A DNA stretch of 64,000 nt from an uncultured Paracoccaceae bacterium (GTDB lineage: Bacteria; Pseudomonadota; Alphaproteobacteria; Rhodobacterales; Rhodobacteraceae): assembly GCA_947499635.1 (NCBI GenBank), contig CANMPD010000001.1:62001-126000 (forward strand), read 5' to 3'. Position numbers and translations under genes: made by a program. The notes under the pieces were generated by a model. The model was not told the DNA's origin, searched no databases, and saw only the letters and a program-made list of their open reading frames with translations. Shown here piece by piece: positions 27,382 to 39,121 of this stretch (within the stretch, counting starts at the first letter, position 1; each line of letters opens with the position of its first letter).

Positions 27382-29487
27382 ATGGGAGCCATCAATTGGG
27401 GGACGAACGTGTTTGACGCACAGCGCGGTCATCTGTTCACCTGGGTGCCTGTTTGCTTTGCTTTGGGCATTGGGCTGTATTTTTCCGTTTTAGTCGAACC
27501 TGATTTATGGGTGTATTGTCTGCTGATCCTTACGGCCTGTGGTTTAGCTGTGGTCGTATATTGCGCCCCATCGCCATTGGATGTCTTTGCTTTCGCGGGT
27601 ATTTTGGTGATTTTTGGCCTGTGTTATATGGGGGCACGTGCGCATTATATCGCGGCACCCGTGTTGGAGTTTCGTTATTACGGTCCTGTCGAAGGACGCG
27701 TGATCCTACGAGATCGGTCATCCAGTGATCGCATTCGGTTAACATTGGATCAGGTCCGTCTGGACGGGGTGCCCTCTGAGCGTAGGCCGACTCATGTACG
27801 GATTTCGCTGTTAGGGGACGCGGCCGTCGCAGCAGGTGGGCTTGGCGTCGGAGCACTGGTGATGACGACGGCACATCTGTCTCCACCTTCCAGTCCGGTT
27901 GAGCCGGGTGCGTTTGATTTTCGTCGCTATGCTTGGTTTCAGCAACTTGGCGCGATTGGGTATAGCCGTGTACCTGTTGTCTTGCGTGGAGAGGCTGACA
28001 CCACGGTGGTGCAACGGCTGCGCGGTCGAGTTTCGGCCTATCTACGGCAAGCCTTACCAGGAGATGTCGGGGCTGTCGCCGCTGCCCTTGCCGTTGGTGA
28101 TCGCAGTTATATCACACAAGATATATGGGATACGTTACGCCGTAGCAATCTGGCGCATTTGTTGGCCATATCTGGGCTGCACATGGGGTTGTTCACGGGC
28201 GTGGTGTTCAGCAGTTTGCGGGTGTTTTTGTCCCTATGGCCGCGCCTCGCGTTGCGATTGAACGTTAAAAGTTGGGCTGCGGCAGGTGCTTTGGTTGCTG
28301 GTGGAGGCTATTTGGTGATGTCCGGGGGCGCAGTCGCGACTGAGCGGGCTTTCGTCATGGTGGCGGTGATGCTGATTGCAACCATGATGGACCGACAGGC
28401 GATTACTGTGCGCGCCTTGGCTTTAGCTGCGATGATCGTCCTGTTGCGCCGACCTGAGAGTTTGTTGAACGCAGGGTTCCAAATGAGCTTTGCTGCAACG
28501 TTGGCATTGATCTTTGTATTTGGGGCGCTGCGTGACTGGCGGGCAAAAACACAATGGCCACGTGTGCCCAAGATTGTCATATGGGGGGCGGGCGTTTTTA
28601 TATCGTCTTTGGTGGCGGGGGCGGCGACAGCCCCTTTCGGAGCGGCGCATTTCAATGTTGTGTCACGTTATGGCTTGGCTGCAAACCTATTGGCTGTGCC
28701 TGTCATGGGGGGCGCCGTGGCCCCTGCCGCAGTTTTGAGCCTTGTGTTGTCAGCGATCGGTTTGCAAAGCCTAGGTTTGTGGATCGTCGGAGGTGGGATA
28801 TCCTATATTATATGGGTTGCTGATTGGGTCGCCGGTTGGACCGGTGCGCAGGCAGCTGTTGTGATACCTCCTCCTTGGGTTTTGCCTGTTATGTCACTTG
28901 GGGCTTTGTTTGTCGTGTTGTGGCAAGGGCGGTTGCGATGGTTGGGGGGGCTGCCTGTTGCCATCGCATGCGTTGCTTGGACGGCTGCGGGGGCAACTAT
29001 GAACAGCCGTCCCGAGGTTTTGATTGCTCAAGACGGAGGCCTCGTTGGTGTTATGACATCCCAAGGGCGTGCCCTGTCTCGGGCTAAAACAAAGGCATTT
29101 GCGGCAGATGCCTGGCGGCGCCACGATGGAGATGCGGCCTCACAAGAGGTGGCAGCACAACGATGGCCGGTGGGTGCGACACAGGTTTTACGTACTATTC
29201 CCTATGGTGCTGGCGAAATCATACATGTGATCGGAAAGCGTGGGGCTGCACAGATCACGAACTGTACGAAAGGGCAGATTATTGTAACGAACCAGCCTAG
29301 TAATATCGCGGGCGACTGCGAGATCTTTGATCCCGCGCGCCTACGTGTGTCAGGCAGTGTCGCATATCGTGGTCAGGGGCAACTGGTCACAGCGGCAGAT
29401 ATAGCAGGTGACCGGTTCTGGACATCACGTGGTTTACGCGAGTGGACATTTCAGTCATCAATATCTGGACAGGATTTTGGTCAATAG
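27382..29487 (+). CDS. ComEC/Rec2-family membrane protein, apparently without the metallo-beta-lactamase motif
   Basis: A 701-residue polytopic membrane protein. The competence core (about 200-470) contains the family signature [13 protein letters not shown] after [19 protein letters not shown], in the channel that takes up single-stranded DNA. An N-terminal DUF4131-like segment precedes it. The C-terminal region (about 560-701) shows no HxHxDH metal motif of the nuclease-like domain found in Gram-positive ComEC. The ATG at 27382 is preceded by AGGAG; a longer frame opening at 27283 overlaps gltX and is unlikely. Its stop overlaps the end of lexA by 7 bases on the opposite strand. Confidence 0.88.
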   Translation: MGAINWGTNVFDAQRGHLFTWVPVCFALGIGLYFSVLVEPDLWVYCLLILTACGLAVVVYCAPSPLDVFAFAGILVIFGLCYMGARAHYIAAPVLEFRYYGPVEGRVILRDRSSSDRIRLTLDQVRLDGVPSERRPTHVRISLLGDAAVAAGGLGVGALVMTTAHLSPPSSPVEPGAFDFRRYAWFQQLGAIGYSRVPVVLRGEADTTVVQRLRGRVSAYLRQALPGDVGAVAAALAVGDRSYITQDIWDTLRRSNLAHLLAISGLHMGLFTGVVFSSLRVFLSLWPRLALRLNVKSWAAAGALVAGGGYLVMSGGAVATERAFVMVAVMLIATMMDRQAITVRALALAAMIVLLRRPESLLNAGFQMSFAATLALIFVFGALRDWRAKTQWPRVPKIVIWGAGVFISSLVAGAATAPFGAAHFNVVSRYGLAANLLAVPVMGGAVAPAAVLSLVLSAIGLQSLGLWIVGGGISYIIWVADWVAGWTGAQAAVVIPPPWVLPVMSLGALFVVLWQGRLRWLGGLPVAIACVAWTAAGATMNSRPEVLIAQDGGLVGVMTSQGRALSRAKTKAFAADAWRRHDGDAASQEVAAQRWPVGATQVLRTIPYGAGEIIHVIGKRGAAQITNCTKGQIIVTNQPSNIAGDCEIFDPARLRVSGSVAYRGQGQLVTAADIAGDRFWTSRGLREWTFQSSISGQDFGQ

Positions 29488-30203
29488 GTGCGAATTAGCC
29501 CTGCTAAAACGCCTTGAACTTGCACTTGGCCAAGAGGGAAGCTGCGTGTGGGAAAGGCGGGGTTTGCAGCCTCAAGTTCGACAGTATCGCCGGTGCGAAA
29601 ATATCGTTTGAGAGTGGCCTCATAGCCTTCCACCATGGCGACAACGATGTCTCCATTTCTAGCAACGCTTGTCTCGCGGATTACAACCACATCACCGTTG
29701 TTGATACCTGCTTCGATCATAGATTCGCCTTTAACCTCAAGCGCGTAGTGCTGACCCGAGTTTGATAGCATCGCATTTGGAATCGTAACATGTTGCGCCC
29801 CATCTCCAATCGCCTCGATTGGGATACCAGCAGCAATACGCCCCATCAATGGAAGCTCAGTAACCGCGGCTGAGGCAGGCGGTTGTGTCTCTGAGGATTT
29901 TCCACCCTCAATCACCTGTGGCTCAAACCCTTGATCAGATGGGGGCTTTGAGGCCTCTAAACCTGCAGGGGTTGCCAACTCACCGATACTATCGGGCAGG
30001 CGCAAAATTTCAATCGCGCGGGCACGATGTGCAAGACGACGAATAAATCCGCGTTCTTCGAGCGCGGTAATCAGGCGATGGATGCCAGATTTAGATCGTA
30101 AATCGAGTGCGACTTTCATTTCATCAAAACTGGGTGATACACTATCGCGTTGAACACGTGTGTGAATAAATTCCAGCAGTTGTAACTGTTTTTTGGTCAG
30201 CAT
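29481..30203 (-). CDS. lexA: SOS repressor LexA
   Basis: A 240-residue repressor. The N-terminal winged helix (about 1-65) is followed by a linker and the S24 self-cleavage domain. The cleavage site Ala-Gly is in [10 protein letters not shown] (about 125-134). The catalytic Ser lies in [15 protein letters not shown] and the Lys in EATLKRYF. The length is usual for alphaproteobacteria. A LexA box lies 33 bases upstream, indicating autoregulation. The gene follows moeA by 114 bases. Confidence 0.97.
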   Translation of the reverse strand: MLTKKQLQLLEFIHTRVQRDSVSPSFDEMKVALDLRSKSGIHRLITALEERGFIRRLAHRARAIEILRLPDSIGELATPAGLEASKPPSDQGFEPQVIEGGKSSETQPPASAAVTELPLMGRIAAGIPIEAIGDGAQHVTIPNAMLSNSGQHYALEVKGESMIEAGINNGDVVVIRETSVARNGDIVVAMVEGYEATLKRYFRTGDTVELEAANPAFPTRSFPLGQVQVQGVLAGLIRTY

Positions 30204-30235
30204 TACTGTTGCCTCAGGTTTGATGTGTTTTGTTT

Positions 30236-30250
30236 GTTCTATACATGTTC
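30236..30250 (-). promoter_or_regulatory. LexA box (GTTC-N7-GTTC) upstream of lexA
   Basis: The direct repeat GTTC-TATACAT-GTTC matches exactly the alphaproteobacterial LexA consensus known from Rhodobacter. It lies between moeA and lexA, so lexA has its own SOS-controlled promoter. Confidence 0.9.
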
Positions 30251-30317
30251 CCGTTTTGTGTCAACGATCGTTCTGGTGCGCAGACGTAAGCCATACGTTA
30301 AAACAGCAACATATATG

Positions 30318-31517
30318 TCAAAACCAAAGGTAATTGACGGTTTCACCGGCTTTGTGTTCAAGGTCTTCGATGGGGCGGATCAGCAGTGCGTTTGCCTGTG
30401 CAAGTGTGGCCAGCAGTGAGCTGTCTTGGCTGTCGCTTGGTGTAATCACCGGGGTTGCACCATCGTATGTGACATGCGCCCGCATATAATGTTCGCGCGG
30501 CCCGTTGGCGGCAATGTCGCAGGTCAGGCGTGCTTGACCGATAGGTCCGATATCAGCGGGCAGGCCCAGCATTTTACGGATCATTGGCACAAGGAACAAT
30601 TTGGTGCAAACCATTGATGAGACAGGGTTCCCGGGCAGGCCGACCATAGCCATGCCGTGTTGCGCACCTTTGGTTAAACGTCCGGCAAGTAAGGGCTTTC
30701 CTGGACGCATCGCCACTTTGTAAAACACGCGTTCCAACCCAAGCTCGAGAGCTGCACTTGAGACCAGATCATGATCGCCAACCGAAGCCCCCCCGATGGT
30801 GACCAATAGGTCAGCACCTGCGGCGAGATCAAAGGTGGTCTTTAAGGAGGCGATCGTGTCGCGTGCGATGGGGAGCAGGCGTACATCTGCACCAACCTGT
30901 TCCAGCATAGCTTTGATGCCATAACTGTTTGATGCGATGATTTGGTCAGGGCCCGGAGTTTGACCGGGTGAGACCAGTTCGTCCCCGGTGGCAAGAACAG
31001 CCACGATCGGGCGACGGGTGACGGGAACATCCGATATGTTCATCGAGGCGAGCAGGGCAATATCCGAAGCTCCCAAGAGGCGAGGGGCCGAAATTTCGTC
31101 GCCAATGGAAAAGTCACACCCCAGAGCCCGGATATTGTTTTTAGTACCAGGATCTTTGGAAATCGTGATTACGTTGCCTGAGCGTGTGATGTCTTCTTGG
31201 ATGACGACGAAATCTGTACCTTCGGGCACCGGTGCGCCGGTAAAGATGCGCACAGCCTGACCTGCGCCAACTGTGCCGTCAAACGCATGGCCGGCTGCGG
31301 CTTCGCCGATAACTTTGAACATGGCGTGCTGTTCGACTTCGGTAGACTTCATCGCATAACCGTCCATGGCCGAGGCATGAAACGGCGGTTGATTGCGTCG
31401 CGCCGCGACAGATTGGCCAAGCACACGACCGGCTGCGTCTTTCAAAGGAACAGTTTCGCAAGGAAGTTGCGTTGCCAGTTCAAGAACCGCAGTGCGGGCT
31501 TGGTCGACGGTGATCAT
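30318..31517 (-). CDS. moeA: Molybdopterin molybdenumtransferase
   Basis: A 399-residue enzyme inserting molybdate into adenylylated molybdopterin. Typical MoeA features are the N-terminal [13 protein letters not shown] (about 44-56), the MoCF-binding [11 protein letters not shown] (about 256-266) and [11 protein letters not shown] (about 312-322). Length is normal. It overlaps moaC by 4 bases. Confidence 0.95.
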   Translation of the reverse strand: MITVDQARTAVLELATQLPCETVPLKDAAGRVLGQSVAARRNQPPFHASAMDGYAMKSTEVEQHAMFKVIGEAAAGHAFDGTVGAGQAVRIFTGAPVPEGTDFVVIQEDITRSGNVITISKDPGTKNNIRALGCDFSIGDEISAPRLLGASDIALLASMNISDVPVTRRPIVAVLATGDELVSPGQTPGPDQIIASNSYGIKAMLEQVGADVRLLPIARDTIASLKTTFDLAAGADLLVTIGGASVGDHDLVSSAALELGLERVFYKVAMRPGKPLLAGRLTKGAQHGMAMVGLPGNPVSSMVCTKLFLVPMIRKMLGLPADIGPIGQARLTCDIAANGPREHYMRAHVTYDGATPVITPSDSQDSSLLATLAQANALLIRPIEDLEHKAGETVNYLWF

Positions 31518-31990
31518 AGTTCGGCCTCGTAACGACCGGATTTTCCACCGTCTTTTAATATGACGCGAATGTTATTTATTTCCATAGCTTTGTCGGCAGC
31601 TTTGGCCATGTCATAGACCGTGAGCGCCGCAGTTGACACGGCGGTGAGGGCCTCCATCTCAACGCCGGTTTGCCCGGTGGTTTTCACGGTTGCCTCAATT
31701 TGGATGCCGGGAAGATCTGGGTCAAGTGTGAGCTCTACCGCGACTTTGGTGATGGGCAATGGGTGACACAATGGGATCAAGGTCGATGTGTGTTTGGCAC
31801 CCATAATGCCCGCAAGCCGTGCAACCGACAGCACATCCCCCTTTTTTGCACGGCCTTGCGCGATCAGATCAAAGGTGTCTTGTGCCATTTTGATCTGGCC
31901 TGCAGCGGTCGCAATGCGGGATGTAACGTCTTTATCCGAGACATCAACCATATGGGCGTCGCCCTTGGCGTCGAAATGGGTCAGGCTCAT
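31514..31990 (-). CDS. moaC: Cyclic pyranopterin monophosphate synthase
   Basis: A 158-residue enzyme that, with MoaA, makes the first pterin precursor of molybdenum cofactor. Signatures are [29 protein letters not shown] and [20 protein letters not shown]. Length is normal. It follows trpC by 52 bases, so the molybdopterin genes ride behind the tryptophan genes, an arrangement conserved in this family. Confidence 0.96.
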   Translation of the reverse strand: MSLTHFDAKGDAHMVDVSDKDVTSRIATAAGQIKMAQDTFDLIAQGRAKKGDVLSVARLAGIMGAKHTSTLIPLCHPLPITKVAVELTLDPDLPGIQIEATVKTTGQTGVEMEALTAVSTAALTVYDMAKAADKAMEINNIRVILKDGGKSGRYEAEL

Positions 31991-32042
31991 ATGGTGTTCC
32001 TTTGCAGGTGTAGATTTATAGAGCTTACATGTTGGGCAAAGC

Positions 32043-32855
32043 TTACATAGCGCCAGGCATAAGCGGATTGGTCAATAGGTCACGGGTTGCAGCCGCCACA
32101 TCGTCCTGGCGCATCAGGCTTTCACCGATCAAGAATGTGCGGGCGCCATAGCGGGCAATGTCCGACAGATCGTCGGTACTGGTGAGGCCACTTTCACAGA
32201 CAATAAGACGGTCAGCAGGAACCATCCGCGACAGTATACGGGTGGTGTCCAATGTGGTCTCAAAAGTTTTCAGATTGCGGTTGTTAATGCCCATCAAGGG
32301 GGATTTCAATTTGCAAGCGCGCTCCAGTTCGACTTCGTCGTGGACCTCGAGCAGCACATCCATATTCCATTCAAAGGCACAAGCCTCGAGCTCAGCAGCT
32401 TGCGCGTCGGACACGGAGGCGAGGATGATCAGGATACAATCGGCCCCAAGGGCGCGCGCTTCGGCGACTTGATAGGTGTCATACATAAAGTCTTTGCGCA
32501 GCACAGGTAAGTCACAGGCTGCACGTGCGGCGACAAGGAATTCTTTAGCCCCTTGAAAGGACGGTGTGTCCGTCAAGATAGACAAACATGATGCTCCGCC
32601 TGCGGCATAGGCTTGGGCCAGTTCGGGTGGGTTGAAATCGGGGCGGATCAGGCCTTTGGAGGGTGACGCTTTCTTGATCTCGGCGATCAATCCATAACCC
32701 TCATGGTTGTCGCGACGCAAAGCATCAGCGAACCCGCGGGTTGGGCTGGCTGCACGGGCTTCCTCTTCGACGTCAGCGCGGGATTTTGCAGCTTTGTCCG
32801 CGGCGACCTCTTCGAGTTTGTAAGCTTTGATCCGGTCCAATACGTTTTCAGACAT
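32043..32855 (-). CDS. trpC: Indole-3-glycerol phosphate synthase
   Basis: A 270-residue TIM-barrel enzyme of tryptophan synthesis. The catalytic lysines and glutamates sit in [18 protein letters not shown] (about 61-78), the [12 protein letters not shown] region and [10 protein letters not shown]. The frame extends to 33050, but the ATG at 32855 ([12 protein letters not shown]) matches family members; upstream sequence overlaps ung. It lies 14 bases after ung. Confidence 0.96.
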   Translation of the reverse strand: MSENVLDRIKAYKLEEVAADKAAKSRADVEEEARAASPTRGFADALRRDNHEGYGLIAEIKKASPSKGLIRPDFNPPELAQAYAAGGASCLSILTDTPSFQGAKEFLVAARAACDLPVLRKDFMYDTYQVAEARALGADCILIILASVSDAQAAELEACAFEWNMDVLLEVHDEVELERACKLKSPLMGINNRNLKTFETTLDTTRILSRMVPADRLIVCESGLTSTDDLSDIARYGARTFLIGESLMRQDDVAAATRDLLTNPLMPGAM

Positions 32856-32869
32856 GATGTGATCTTTCT

Positions 32870-33526
32870 TTATGAGGTCCATTTGATCGTGGGTACCCCA
32901 CGGGCTTGTAACCATGTGTTCACGGCGGAAAAGGGTCGAGATCCAAAAAATCCGCGACGGGCCGACAAAGGCGAGGGATGGGCTGATTTCAAGATCAAAT
33001 GATCCCCCGGTTGAATATAGACGTCTAGCGCCTGCGCCTGTTTCCCCCAAAGGATAAAAGCTGTTGGGGTTTGTGACACATGTGCAAGAACTTGGTGGGC
33101 TAGCTGTTGCCAGCCGAGGTTTTTATGTGCGTTGGCTTCGCCTTCGGGGACCGACAACACAGTGTTGAGCAGCAATACCCCTTGATCTGCCCAAGGACGC
33201 AGATCTCCGGTTGTTGGGGCAGGGCGACCCAGATCGGTTTCTAATTCTTTATATATGTTTTTGAGAGAACGCGGCAGGGGTTGGACGTTTGGTTCGACCG
33301 AAAAGGATAAACCATGCGCATGACCTGCTGTTGGATAAGGATCTTGACCCATGATAACCACCCGAGTGGCCTCGGCAGAGGTGCGCTCTAGGGCTGCAAA
33401 GCGCTGTGATTGCGGAGGCAAAATTGTTCGGCTGTCTGTCGCCAGTGCGGCCTTGATTTTTGGATAGGTGGTTTCAAAGAACGGCAGTTTGGCCCAATTT
33501 CCTAATGAGTTCAGATCGGTCGCCAT
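32870..33526 (-). CDS. ung: Uracil-DNA glycosylase (family 1)
   Basis: A 218-residue repair enzyme removing uracil from DNA. The water-activating motif [17 protein letters not shown] (about 60-76) and the [18 protein letters not shown] stretch (about 182-199) are complete. The ATG at 33526 is one base beyond the trpD stop; a longer frame reaches 33580 inside trpD. Its position within the trp operon between trpD and trpC is unusual and may make it part of a single transcript. Confidence 0.95.
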   Translation of the reverse strand: MATDLNSLGNWAKLPFFETTYPKIKAALATDSRTILPPQSQRFAALERTSAEATRVVIMGQDPYPTAGHAHGLSFSVEPNVQPLPRSLKNIYKELETDLGRPAPTTGDLRPWADQGVLLLNTVLSVPEGEANAHKNLGWQQLAHQVLAHVSQTPTAFILWGKQAQALDVYIQPGDHLILKSAHPSPLSARRGFFGSRPFSAVNTWLQARGVPTIKWTS

Positions 33527-33527
33527 A

Positions 33528-34550
33528 TCATTTGGCCTCTGACGTGATCCGTGCGAGTGCCTCGAGCTTGGCTTTGGCAAGACCGCTGTCGATACTTTCG
33601 ATGGCGCGTGCGACCCCTTCGCGGAGATCGCTTGCTTTGTCTGCCACCATCAATGCAGCAGCTGCATTCAACAAGACGGCGTGACGGTAACCATTGGCCG
33701 CACCGTCCATCACAGCACGCAAAGCGGTGGCGTTTTGTTCGGGGGTGCCACCGGTGATGGCGTCAAACGAATGGACAGGCAAGCCGGCCTCCTCGGGGTG
33801 GATCTCAAAATCAGTGATGCTGCCATCTGTGTTTAGGGCCGACACCCATGAGACGCCGGTGATTGTCAGCTCGTCCGTGCCGTCGCTTCCGTGTACAAGC
33901 CAGGCTTTTTCGCTCCCCAATTGACCCAAGGTCTGTGCCATAGGACGGATCAGGTCTCGGGAAAAGGCGCCAGTGAGTTGGCGTTTGACACCAGCCGGGT
34001 TGGTCAGTGGGCCAAGGATGTTAAAAATGGTGCGCGTGCCCAGTTCTTGTCGGGTTGGCATAACATGGGCAATGGCCGGATGGTGCATGGGGGCCATCAT
34101 AAACGCCATACCCACCTCGGCGAGGGCGCGTTCGACCACATCTGCACCAACCATCGTCTGGATGCCGAGCTGGCCAAGCGCATCCGCAGAGCCAGAGTTT
34201 GACGACAGTTTGCGATTGCCATGTTTCGCCACGGGCACGCCGCAGCCTGCAACCACAAAGGCGGTTGCTGTTGAAATGTTCAGCGTCTTTTTACCAGAGC
34301 CGCCGGTGCCCACAATATCTATCGCATCGGCAGGGCCGGCAACGGGCTTACATTTTGCGCGCATCACTGCGGCAGCTGCGGCGTATTCATTCACTGTTTC
34401 GCCGCGTGTGCGCAGCGCCATCAACAATCCGCCGATCTGGCTTGGTGTGGCGGCCCCGTCAAACAACACTCCAAAGGCGGTTTCAGCCTCGCTACAGGTC
34501 AGGGGGCGATCAGCTGCTGTGCCGATCAGGGGCTTTAACGCATCGCTCAT
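33528..34550 (-). CDS. trpD: Anthranilate phosphoribosyltransferase
   Basis: A 340-residue enzyme joining PRPP and anthranilate. Motifs are [14 protein letters not shown] (about 82-95; the usual GTGGD is GTGGS here) and [21 protein letters not shown] (about 109-129). Length is normal. Its ATG overlaps the trpG stop by 4 bases. Confidence 0.96.
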   Translation of the reverse strand: MSDALKPLIGTAADRPLTCSEAETAFGVLFDGAATPSQIGGLLMALRTRGETVNEYAAAAAVMRAKCKPVAGPADAIDIVGTGGSGKKTLNISTATAFVVAGCGVPVAKHGNRKLSSNSGSADALGQLGIQTMVGADVVERALAEVGMAFMMAPMHHPAIAHVMPTRQELGTRTIFNILGPLTNPAGVKRQLTGAFSRDLIRPMAQTLGQLGSEKAWLVHGSDGTDELTITGVSWVSALNTDGSITDFEIHPEEAGLPVHSFDAITGGTPEQNATALRAVMDGAANGYRHAVLLNAAAALMVADKASDLREGVARAIESIDSGLAKAKLEALARITSEAK

Positions 34551-35128
34551 ACAGGTGCCTGCATATCATCAAGAAAGTTTTTAAGGAGCGCGTGGCCATG
34601 TTCTGAGGCAATGCTTTCGGGATGGAATTGCACGCCGTGAATCGGCAGCTCTTTGTGTTGCAGCCCCATAATCGTACCACCCTCGAGCGCGGCAGTGATG
34701 CTCAGGCAGTCCGGCAGTGTTTCGCGTTCAACAATCAGTGAGTGATAGCGCGTGGCCTGAAACGGAGTGGGGAGACCTGCAAAAACGCCAGTGTCATTAT
34801 GGTGCATCGCGCCCATCTTTCCATGAACAATTTCATGGCAACGTTTCACTGTGCCACCAAAGCTCTGACCAATGGTTTGATGTCCTAAACACACACCCAT
34901 TAAAGGTGTCTTTGTCTCCGCGGCTGCAGCCGTGAGCCCAAGGCAAACGCCCGCATCATCTGGCGTTGCGGGGCCGGGTGACAACAAAATACCGTCGGGT
35001 TTCATTGCCATAGCCTCTTGGACGTTCAGCGCATCATTGCGCCAAACCTGTACATCAGCGCCGAGTTCGCCGAGGTAATGTACGAGATTGTAGGTGAAGG
35101 AATCGTAGTTGTCGATTAGCAGCAACAT
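34547..35128 (-). CDS. trpG: Anthranilate synthase glutamine amidotransferase subunit
   Basis: A 193-residue class I amidotransferase supplying ammonia to TrpE. The catalytic triad is Cys in [10 protein letters not shown] (about 78-87) plus His and Glu in [11 protein letters not shown] (about 168-178). Unlike many bacteria it is separate from trpE, which lies 4 kb away. It starts the trpGD-ung-C series. The 257-base gap to the divergent yibQ-like gene holds their promoters; no trp leader peptide was seen. Confidence 0.95.
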   Translation of the reverse strand: MLLLIDNYDSFTYNLVHYLGELGADVQVWRNDALNVQEAMAMKPDGILLSPGPATPDDAGVCLGLTAAAAETKTPLMGVCLGHQTIGQSFGGTVKRCHEIVHGKMGAMHHNDTGVFAGLPTPFQATRYHSLIVERETLPDCLSITAALEGGTIMGLQHKELPIHGVQFHPESIASEHGHALLKNFLDDMQAPV

Positions 35129-35385
35129 CTTGGCAGGCTCTTTTAGGGGCTGGCGGCACAGGGGTGCACCGCGTTATAGTCTTGGTAACATACATGTTCA
35201 GGGATGTGCAGCAGCGTCAAGGCCAGTTTGGTGAATGGAGCGTGGCAAAGAGCAGGAAAGATTAATCTCATTCAAGGCGCGCCGCGCCGATGTGCAGGAT
35301 TATCTTTGTTTCAAGATGTCACGAGCTTTCATGATTTTGGCGCAGCTTTGCAAGGATTTGGATCAAACGACAAAGAGGCGGAAAT

Positions 35386-37032
35386 ATGCGTGGTTTTTTG
35401 GGCGGTGTAAGTACCGGAGCGATTGTGGCCTTGGCCGGTGCCGCAATGGTATCGCTATCTGTACCCTTGGCGCCTTGGGGGGCATCGCCGCAAAACGCAC
35501 TCGAAGCAACGGCACCTGTGGAGGGGGGCTCGGATACGGCTGGTACTCCGCTCGAGGAAGGGTCTCAAGAGCCCGAGACTCAGGTTCAGCAAGAAACCGC
35601 GACTTTGGATCCCGTTGCGGCTTTGAACACTGTCCCTGATGCTGAGGCGGTACAGGACGCAGATCTTGTAAACCTTGCCCCGAATCCCCTTGATGACTCC
35701 GCGCCGCTAAAAGATGACTCCGCGGAAGTTGAGGCCAAAAGTGCAACCCGTCCAGATATTGATCTTGGTACAGCTCTTGCACCATTGCCTGACGCCGGTT
35801 CGTCGATCGTGCCTGAAAGGCAAAACGATTTGCCCAGTACGGTTGAGGTCACAGATCGCAACGGCGCCAAACCGGTCTCTGTGCCTCAGGCAGATGTTTT
35901 ACCAGATTCGGCGCCAGAAATTGCTACAGAAACAGCCAGTGCACCTTCAGTTCCCCTACCATCGGCTGGGCAAGATGTGCCAGACCTAGGTGATCGCGAC
36001 AAAATTACCCAAGACGAAGCAGGCGGTGAAACCGTGGTGCCGCAAATCGTGCAAACACAATCGACCGCGATTTCGAAAGGAGACGACCCTGTTCGCGTTG
36101 TTGCACCGGATGTGGTACAACCACCACAGATTGCTGCGGTTCCCGTTCAAGATCCCGCGCAACAGCCAGTGCAAGAGATTACTGCGCCGGATTTTGAGGG
36201 AAATGCCAACACAGGTAAATCCGTCCGCAGTGCTTCCTTGCCGCAGGCTGGTGTGAACGAGCTTGTGACACGAACGCCTCCGGGGGAACCTGTGCTGCCG
36301 CTGATCAAGCGGAATGAACTGCAGGACAACACTCGCCAAGAAGCTGTGGCGAAAGATACACCCTTTGAGCGAAATTCGGTGTCCGCAAGGCCTCTGCCGG
36401 GGCAACCATATATGTCGATCGTCTTAATCGAAGACGCGTCCTCGGCTGGGGGGGATGCTCTTGATGGTTTTCCTTATCCATTGACGATTGCGATTGACCC
36501 AACAACCGCAAATGCAACAAAGCGCATGCAAGACCGCCGTGCTGATGGCTTAGAGGTCATGATCTTGGCGGATCTGCCACGAGAAGGCACGCCACAGGAT
36601 GCCGAGATTGCTTTGCCCATTTGGTTTGATCGCTTGCCCGACACGGTTGGTATTTTGGAAGGGGTTAAAACCGGTGTGCAAGGCAGTCGAGCATTAGCAG
36701 ATCAGGTGTCCGAGATTGTTGGCGATGATGGATATGGGTTAGTTTTGCAGAACAATGGTTTGAACACCGTTCAAAAACTGGCAGCCCGTGACGGTGTCCC
36801 ATCGGGCGTTGTTTTCCGGGATTTCGATGGTGCAGGCCAAGACGAACGCGCGATGCGCCGTTTCCTAGATCAGGCTGCGTTTCGAGCACGTCAGGAAGAA
36901 GCAGTGATCATGGTTGGACGCCTGAAACCTGACACTATTTCAGCTTTACTGGTCTGGGGATTGCAAGATCGTGCCAGTAAAGTTGCCTTGGTACCAGTGT
37001 CAGCGAGTTTGAAATTACTGCAAACGCCATAA
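35386..37032 (+). CDS. Divergent polysaccharide deacetylase-family protein (YibQ-like)
   Basis: A 548-residue exported or anchored protein. An N-terminal hydrophobic segment (about 5-27) is followed by a long Ala/Pro/Asp/Gln-rich, probably disordered region (about 35-310), then the divergent polysaccharide deacetylase domain (about 340-540), recognised by FPYPLTIAIDP, the EVMILADLPREG stretch and RDGVPSGVVFRDFDG. E. coli YibQ is smaller because it lacks the linker. The gene lies between trpE and trpG, as it does in related genera. Ribosome site GAGGCGGAAAT precedes the ATG. Confidence 0.88.
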   Translation: MRGFLGGVSTGAIVALAGAAMVSLSVPLAPWGASPQNALEATAPVEGGSDTAGTPLEEGSQEPETQVQQETATLDPVAALNTVPDAEAVQDADLVNLAPNPLDDSAPLKDDSAEVEAKSATRPDIDLGTALAPLPDAGSSIVPERQNDLPSTVEVTDRNGAKPVSVPQADVLPDSAPEIATETASAPSVPLPSAGQDVPDLGDRDKITQDEAGGETVVPQIVQTQSTAISKGDDPVRVVAPDVVQPPQIAAVPVQDPAQQPVQEITAPDFEGNANTGKSVRSASLPQAGVNELVTRTPPGEPVLPLIKRNELQDNTRQEAVAKDTPFERNSVSARPLPGQPYMSIVLIEDASSAGGDALDGFPYPLTIAIDPTTANATKRMQDRRADGLEVMILADLPREGTPQDAEIALPIWFDRLPDTVGILEGVKTGVQGSRALADQVSEIVGDDGYGLVLQNNGLNTVQKLAARDGVPSGVVFRDFDGAGQDERAMRRFLDQAAFRARQEEAVIMVGRLKPDTISALLVWGLQDRASKVALVPVSASLKLLQTP

Positions 37033-37294
37033 TGTGAGGTTGTAACCTCTATGCCGTTTGAGTCTAAGTTTTGGCCAACATTTCAATATTTCAAAATTGA
37101 AGAATGTTGTTCCCAAACAGAGATTATGGATTATATGAGTAAGTTTTTGCTATCTAACTCTAAGAATGAGTAATTTTCCCGCAAAATAATCGTGAAGAGC
37201 ATGTGTTTTTCATGAATATTACGATGTATTCGGTTTTTCTTAATGTACCTCCGGCAGCGTCATAGCCGAGTGTAATGTTAAGGGATCTGCCCGT

Positions 37295-39121
37295 ATGTTT
37301 CGTATTAGTTTATTTCGCACAGTTGCGATGAAAACCAGATTACTTGTGTCTGGAATAATTTCGGTATTTGCAATTGTAGGCCTTGCTGGTTTGTCGCTTT
37401 ATAGTCTGTGGCAAAGTGAATTGGCCTTAGAGCACCAAATTGACATGATGCATGCCGTGCGCTCAGAATTAACGGCCAATCTAAAGCATGACTCGATTGA
37501 GGCAAGCGTTGTCTACGCAATGTTGATTGGTCCAGAAGGCAAAGCCGAAAAGCAGAAGTCCATTCGGGATAAAACTGACCATCATATTGTAGAATTACGC
37601 CAAGCTATTACCGAATTGGAAAACATGGAACTCGGGGCGGATATTGCGTCTTTAGTCGAAGATATCAAACCATTTGCAGAACTGTTCATAACGCATGGCA
37701 TCGAAGTCTTGGATATTGCATTTAAAGATAGCTCAGCTGCCAGAGCAAGGTTTGATGCATTTCAAAAGGATTATGAAATTCTGGACAAAAAGTTGCACCC
37801 GTTGGATGCAGCGATAAAAGAGCGTTCCGAAACGGCTGCAATCTATGCAAGAAATCATGATCTAATGATGATTTACATCAATATGGGCTTTGCATTTTTG
37901 ATGGTTGTGGTTTCAATTTTTAATGCAAGAAGCATCACGAATACAATCAGTAAACCGATCGCCCGTCTACGCACAGCCCTGCAGGAAGTTGCAAAGGGAG
38001 ATTTTCGTCGTAGAATTTCAGATATCATGCGCAAAGATACTTTTGGGGATATTGCCAAGGATATCGATGCGGTTTCTTCCCGAGTTGTGATTGCGTTAGA
38101 AGAGCAAGAACAGTTGCGTCTTACAGGTGAAAAAGTGATTGAGCGCCTGCGCGAAGGCCTACAACGTTTGTCTGCTGGCGATTTGAGCCAACCAATTGAA
38201 GCACAATTTGAAGGCGATTATGAAGCGCTGCGCGTGAACTATAATGAGACCGTTGAGCGGCTCAATATGTTGGTTGCAGACGTCGTATCGTCCTGTGGAA
38301 CGCTTCAGGGCCAGTCCGAAAAGATATCTTCAGATTCAAGTGATTTGTCTCAACGCACAGAAAGCCAAGCTGCAACGCTCGAACAAACCGCGGCCGCACT
38401 TGAAATTTTAACACGCAGTGTTAACACATCCGCACAAAATGCTAAGGACGTGGAGCAGGCGGTTGCTGTTGCGAAGACAGACGTACAACGGAGTGAAAAA
38501 GTTGTAGAGAGTGCGATAAGCGCAATGACTGCGATAGAGACGTCGTCTGGTAAAATTTCACAAATTATTGCCGTGATTGATGACATTGCCTTTCAAACCA
38601 ATTTATTGGCTTTGAATGCACGTGTTGAAGCTGCGCGCGCAGGTGAGGTTGGTCGTGGTTTCGCCGTTGTTGCATCAGAGGTGGGGAGCCTAGCGCAACG
38701 CTCGTCCGATGCTGCAAACGAGATCAAAGAGTTGATCACCGAGAGTACAACCCATGTACAAGATGGGGTTGATAAAGTTCACGGAGCAGGCCACGCGCTT
38801 TCGGGAGTGATTGAACATGTCAACGAAATCGCAACTTTGATGGTTGGAATCTCAAACGAAGCGGCAGAGCAAGCGCACGGATTGACCGAAATCAATACCG
38901 GGATGGGACAACTTGACCAGGTAACACAGCAAAATGCATTGATGGTGGAAAGTTCTGGTCGGTCCATCATTGCAATGAACTCGGAAACTTCAGGGCTTAA
39001 TCGTTTGGTTGGGCAATTCAATCTAAAGGGTAATGATCCAACATCTGCTGCTGATTTCGACGAGGATACGGATTTTGATGAATTCGACTCACAGGATGAG
39101 CAACTGAAATACTCGGCGTAG
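37295..39121 (+). CDS. Methyl-accepting chemotaxis protein
   Basis: A 608-residue chemoreceptor. The first transmembrane segment (about 12-36) and second (about 192-212) flank a periplasmic helical-bundle sensor. Two HAMP-like segments follow (about 213-270 and 280-330), then the signalling domain with the hairpin tip [22 protein letters not shown] (split here about residues 430-452). An acidic tail ends the protein ([15 protein letters not shown]). The canonical tip reads ALNAAVEAARAG, so the Arg is a small change. It sits between the yibQ-like gene and trpE, and the flanking sequence is AT-richer than the neighbours, suggesting insertion. The ligand is unknown. Confidence 0.92.
   Translation: MFRISLFRTVAMKTRLLVSGIISVFAIVGLAGLSLYSLWQSELALEHQIDMMHAVRSELTANLKHDSIEASVVYAMLIGPEGKAEKQKSIRDKTDHHIVELRQAITELENMELGADIASLVEDIKPFAELFITHGIEVLDIAFKDSSAARARFDAFQKDYEILDKKLHPLDAAIKERSETAAIYARNHDLMMIYINMGFAFLMVVVSIFNARSITNTISKPIARLRTALQEVAKGDFRRRISDIMRKDTFGDIAKDIDAVSSRVVIALEEQEQLRLTGEKVIERLREGLQRLSAGDLSQPIEAQFEGDYEALRVNYNETVERLNMLVADVVSSCGTLQGQSEKISSDSSDLSQRTESQAATLEQTAAALEILTRSVNTSAQNAKDVEQAVAVAKTDVQRSEKVVESAISAMTAIETSSGKISQIIAVIDDIAFQTNLLALNARVEAARAGEVGRGFAVVASEVGSLAQRSSDAANEIKELITESTTHVQDGVDKVHGAGHALSGVIEHVNEIATLMVGISNEAAEQAHGLTEINTGMGQLDQVTQQNALMVESSGRSIIAMNSETSGLNRLVGQFNLKGNDPTSAADFDEDTDFDEFDSQDEQLKYSA

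Noticed and set aside
35129-35385. Tryptophan leader peptide/attenuator before trpG
   Set aside because: No short frame with adjacent Trp codons and no alternative hairpins were found on the minus strand.
35235-35639. 134-residue frame overlapping the yibQ-like start
   Set aside because: It overlaps the well-supported deacetylase gene in another frame and shows shadow-like composition.
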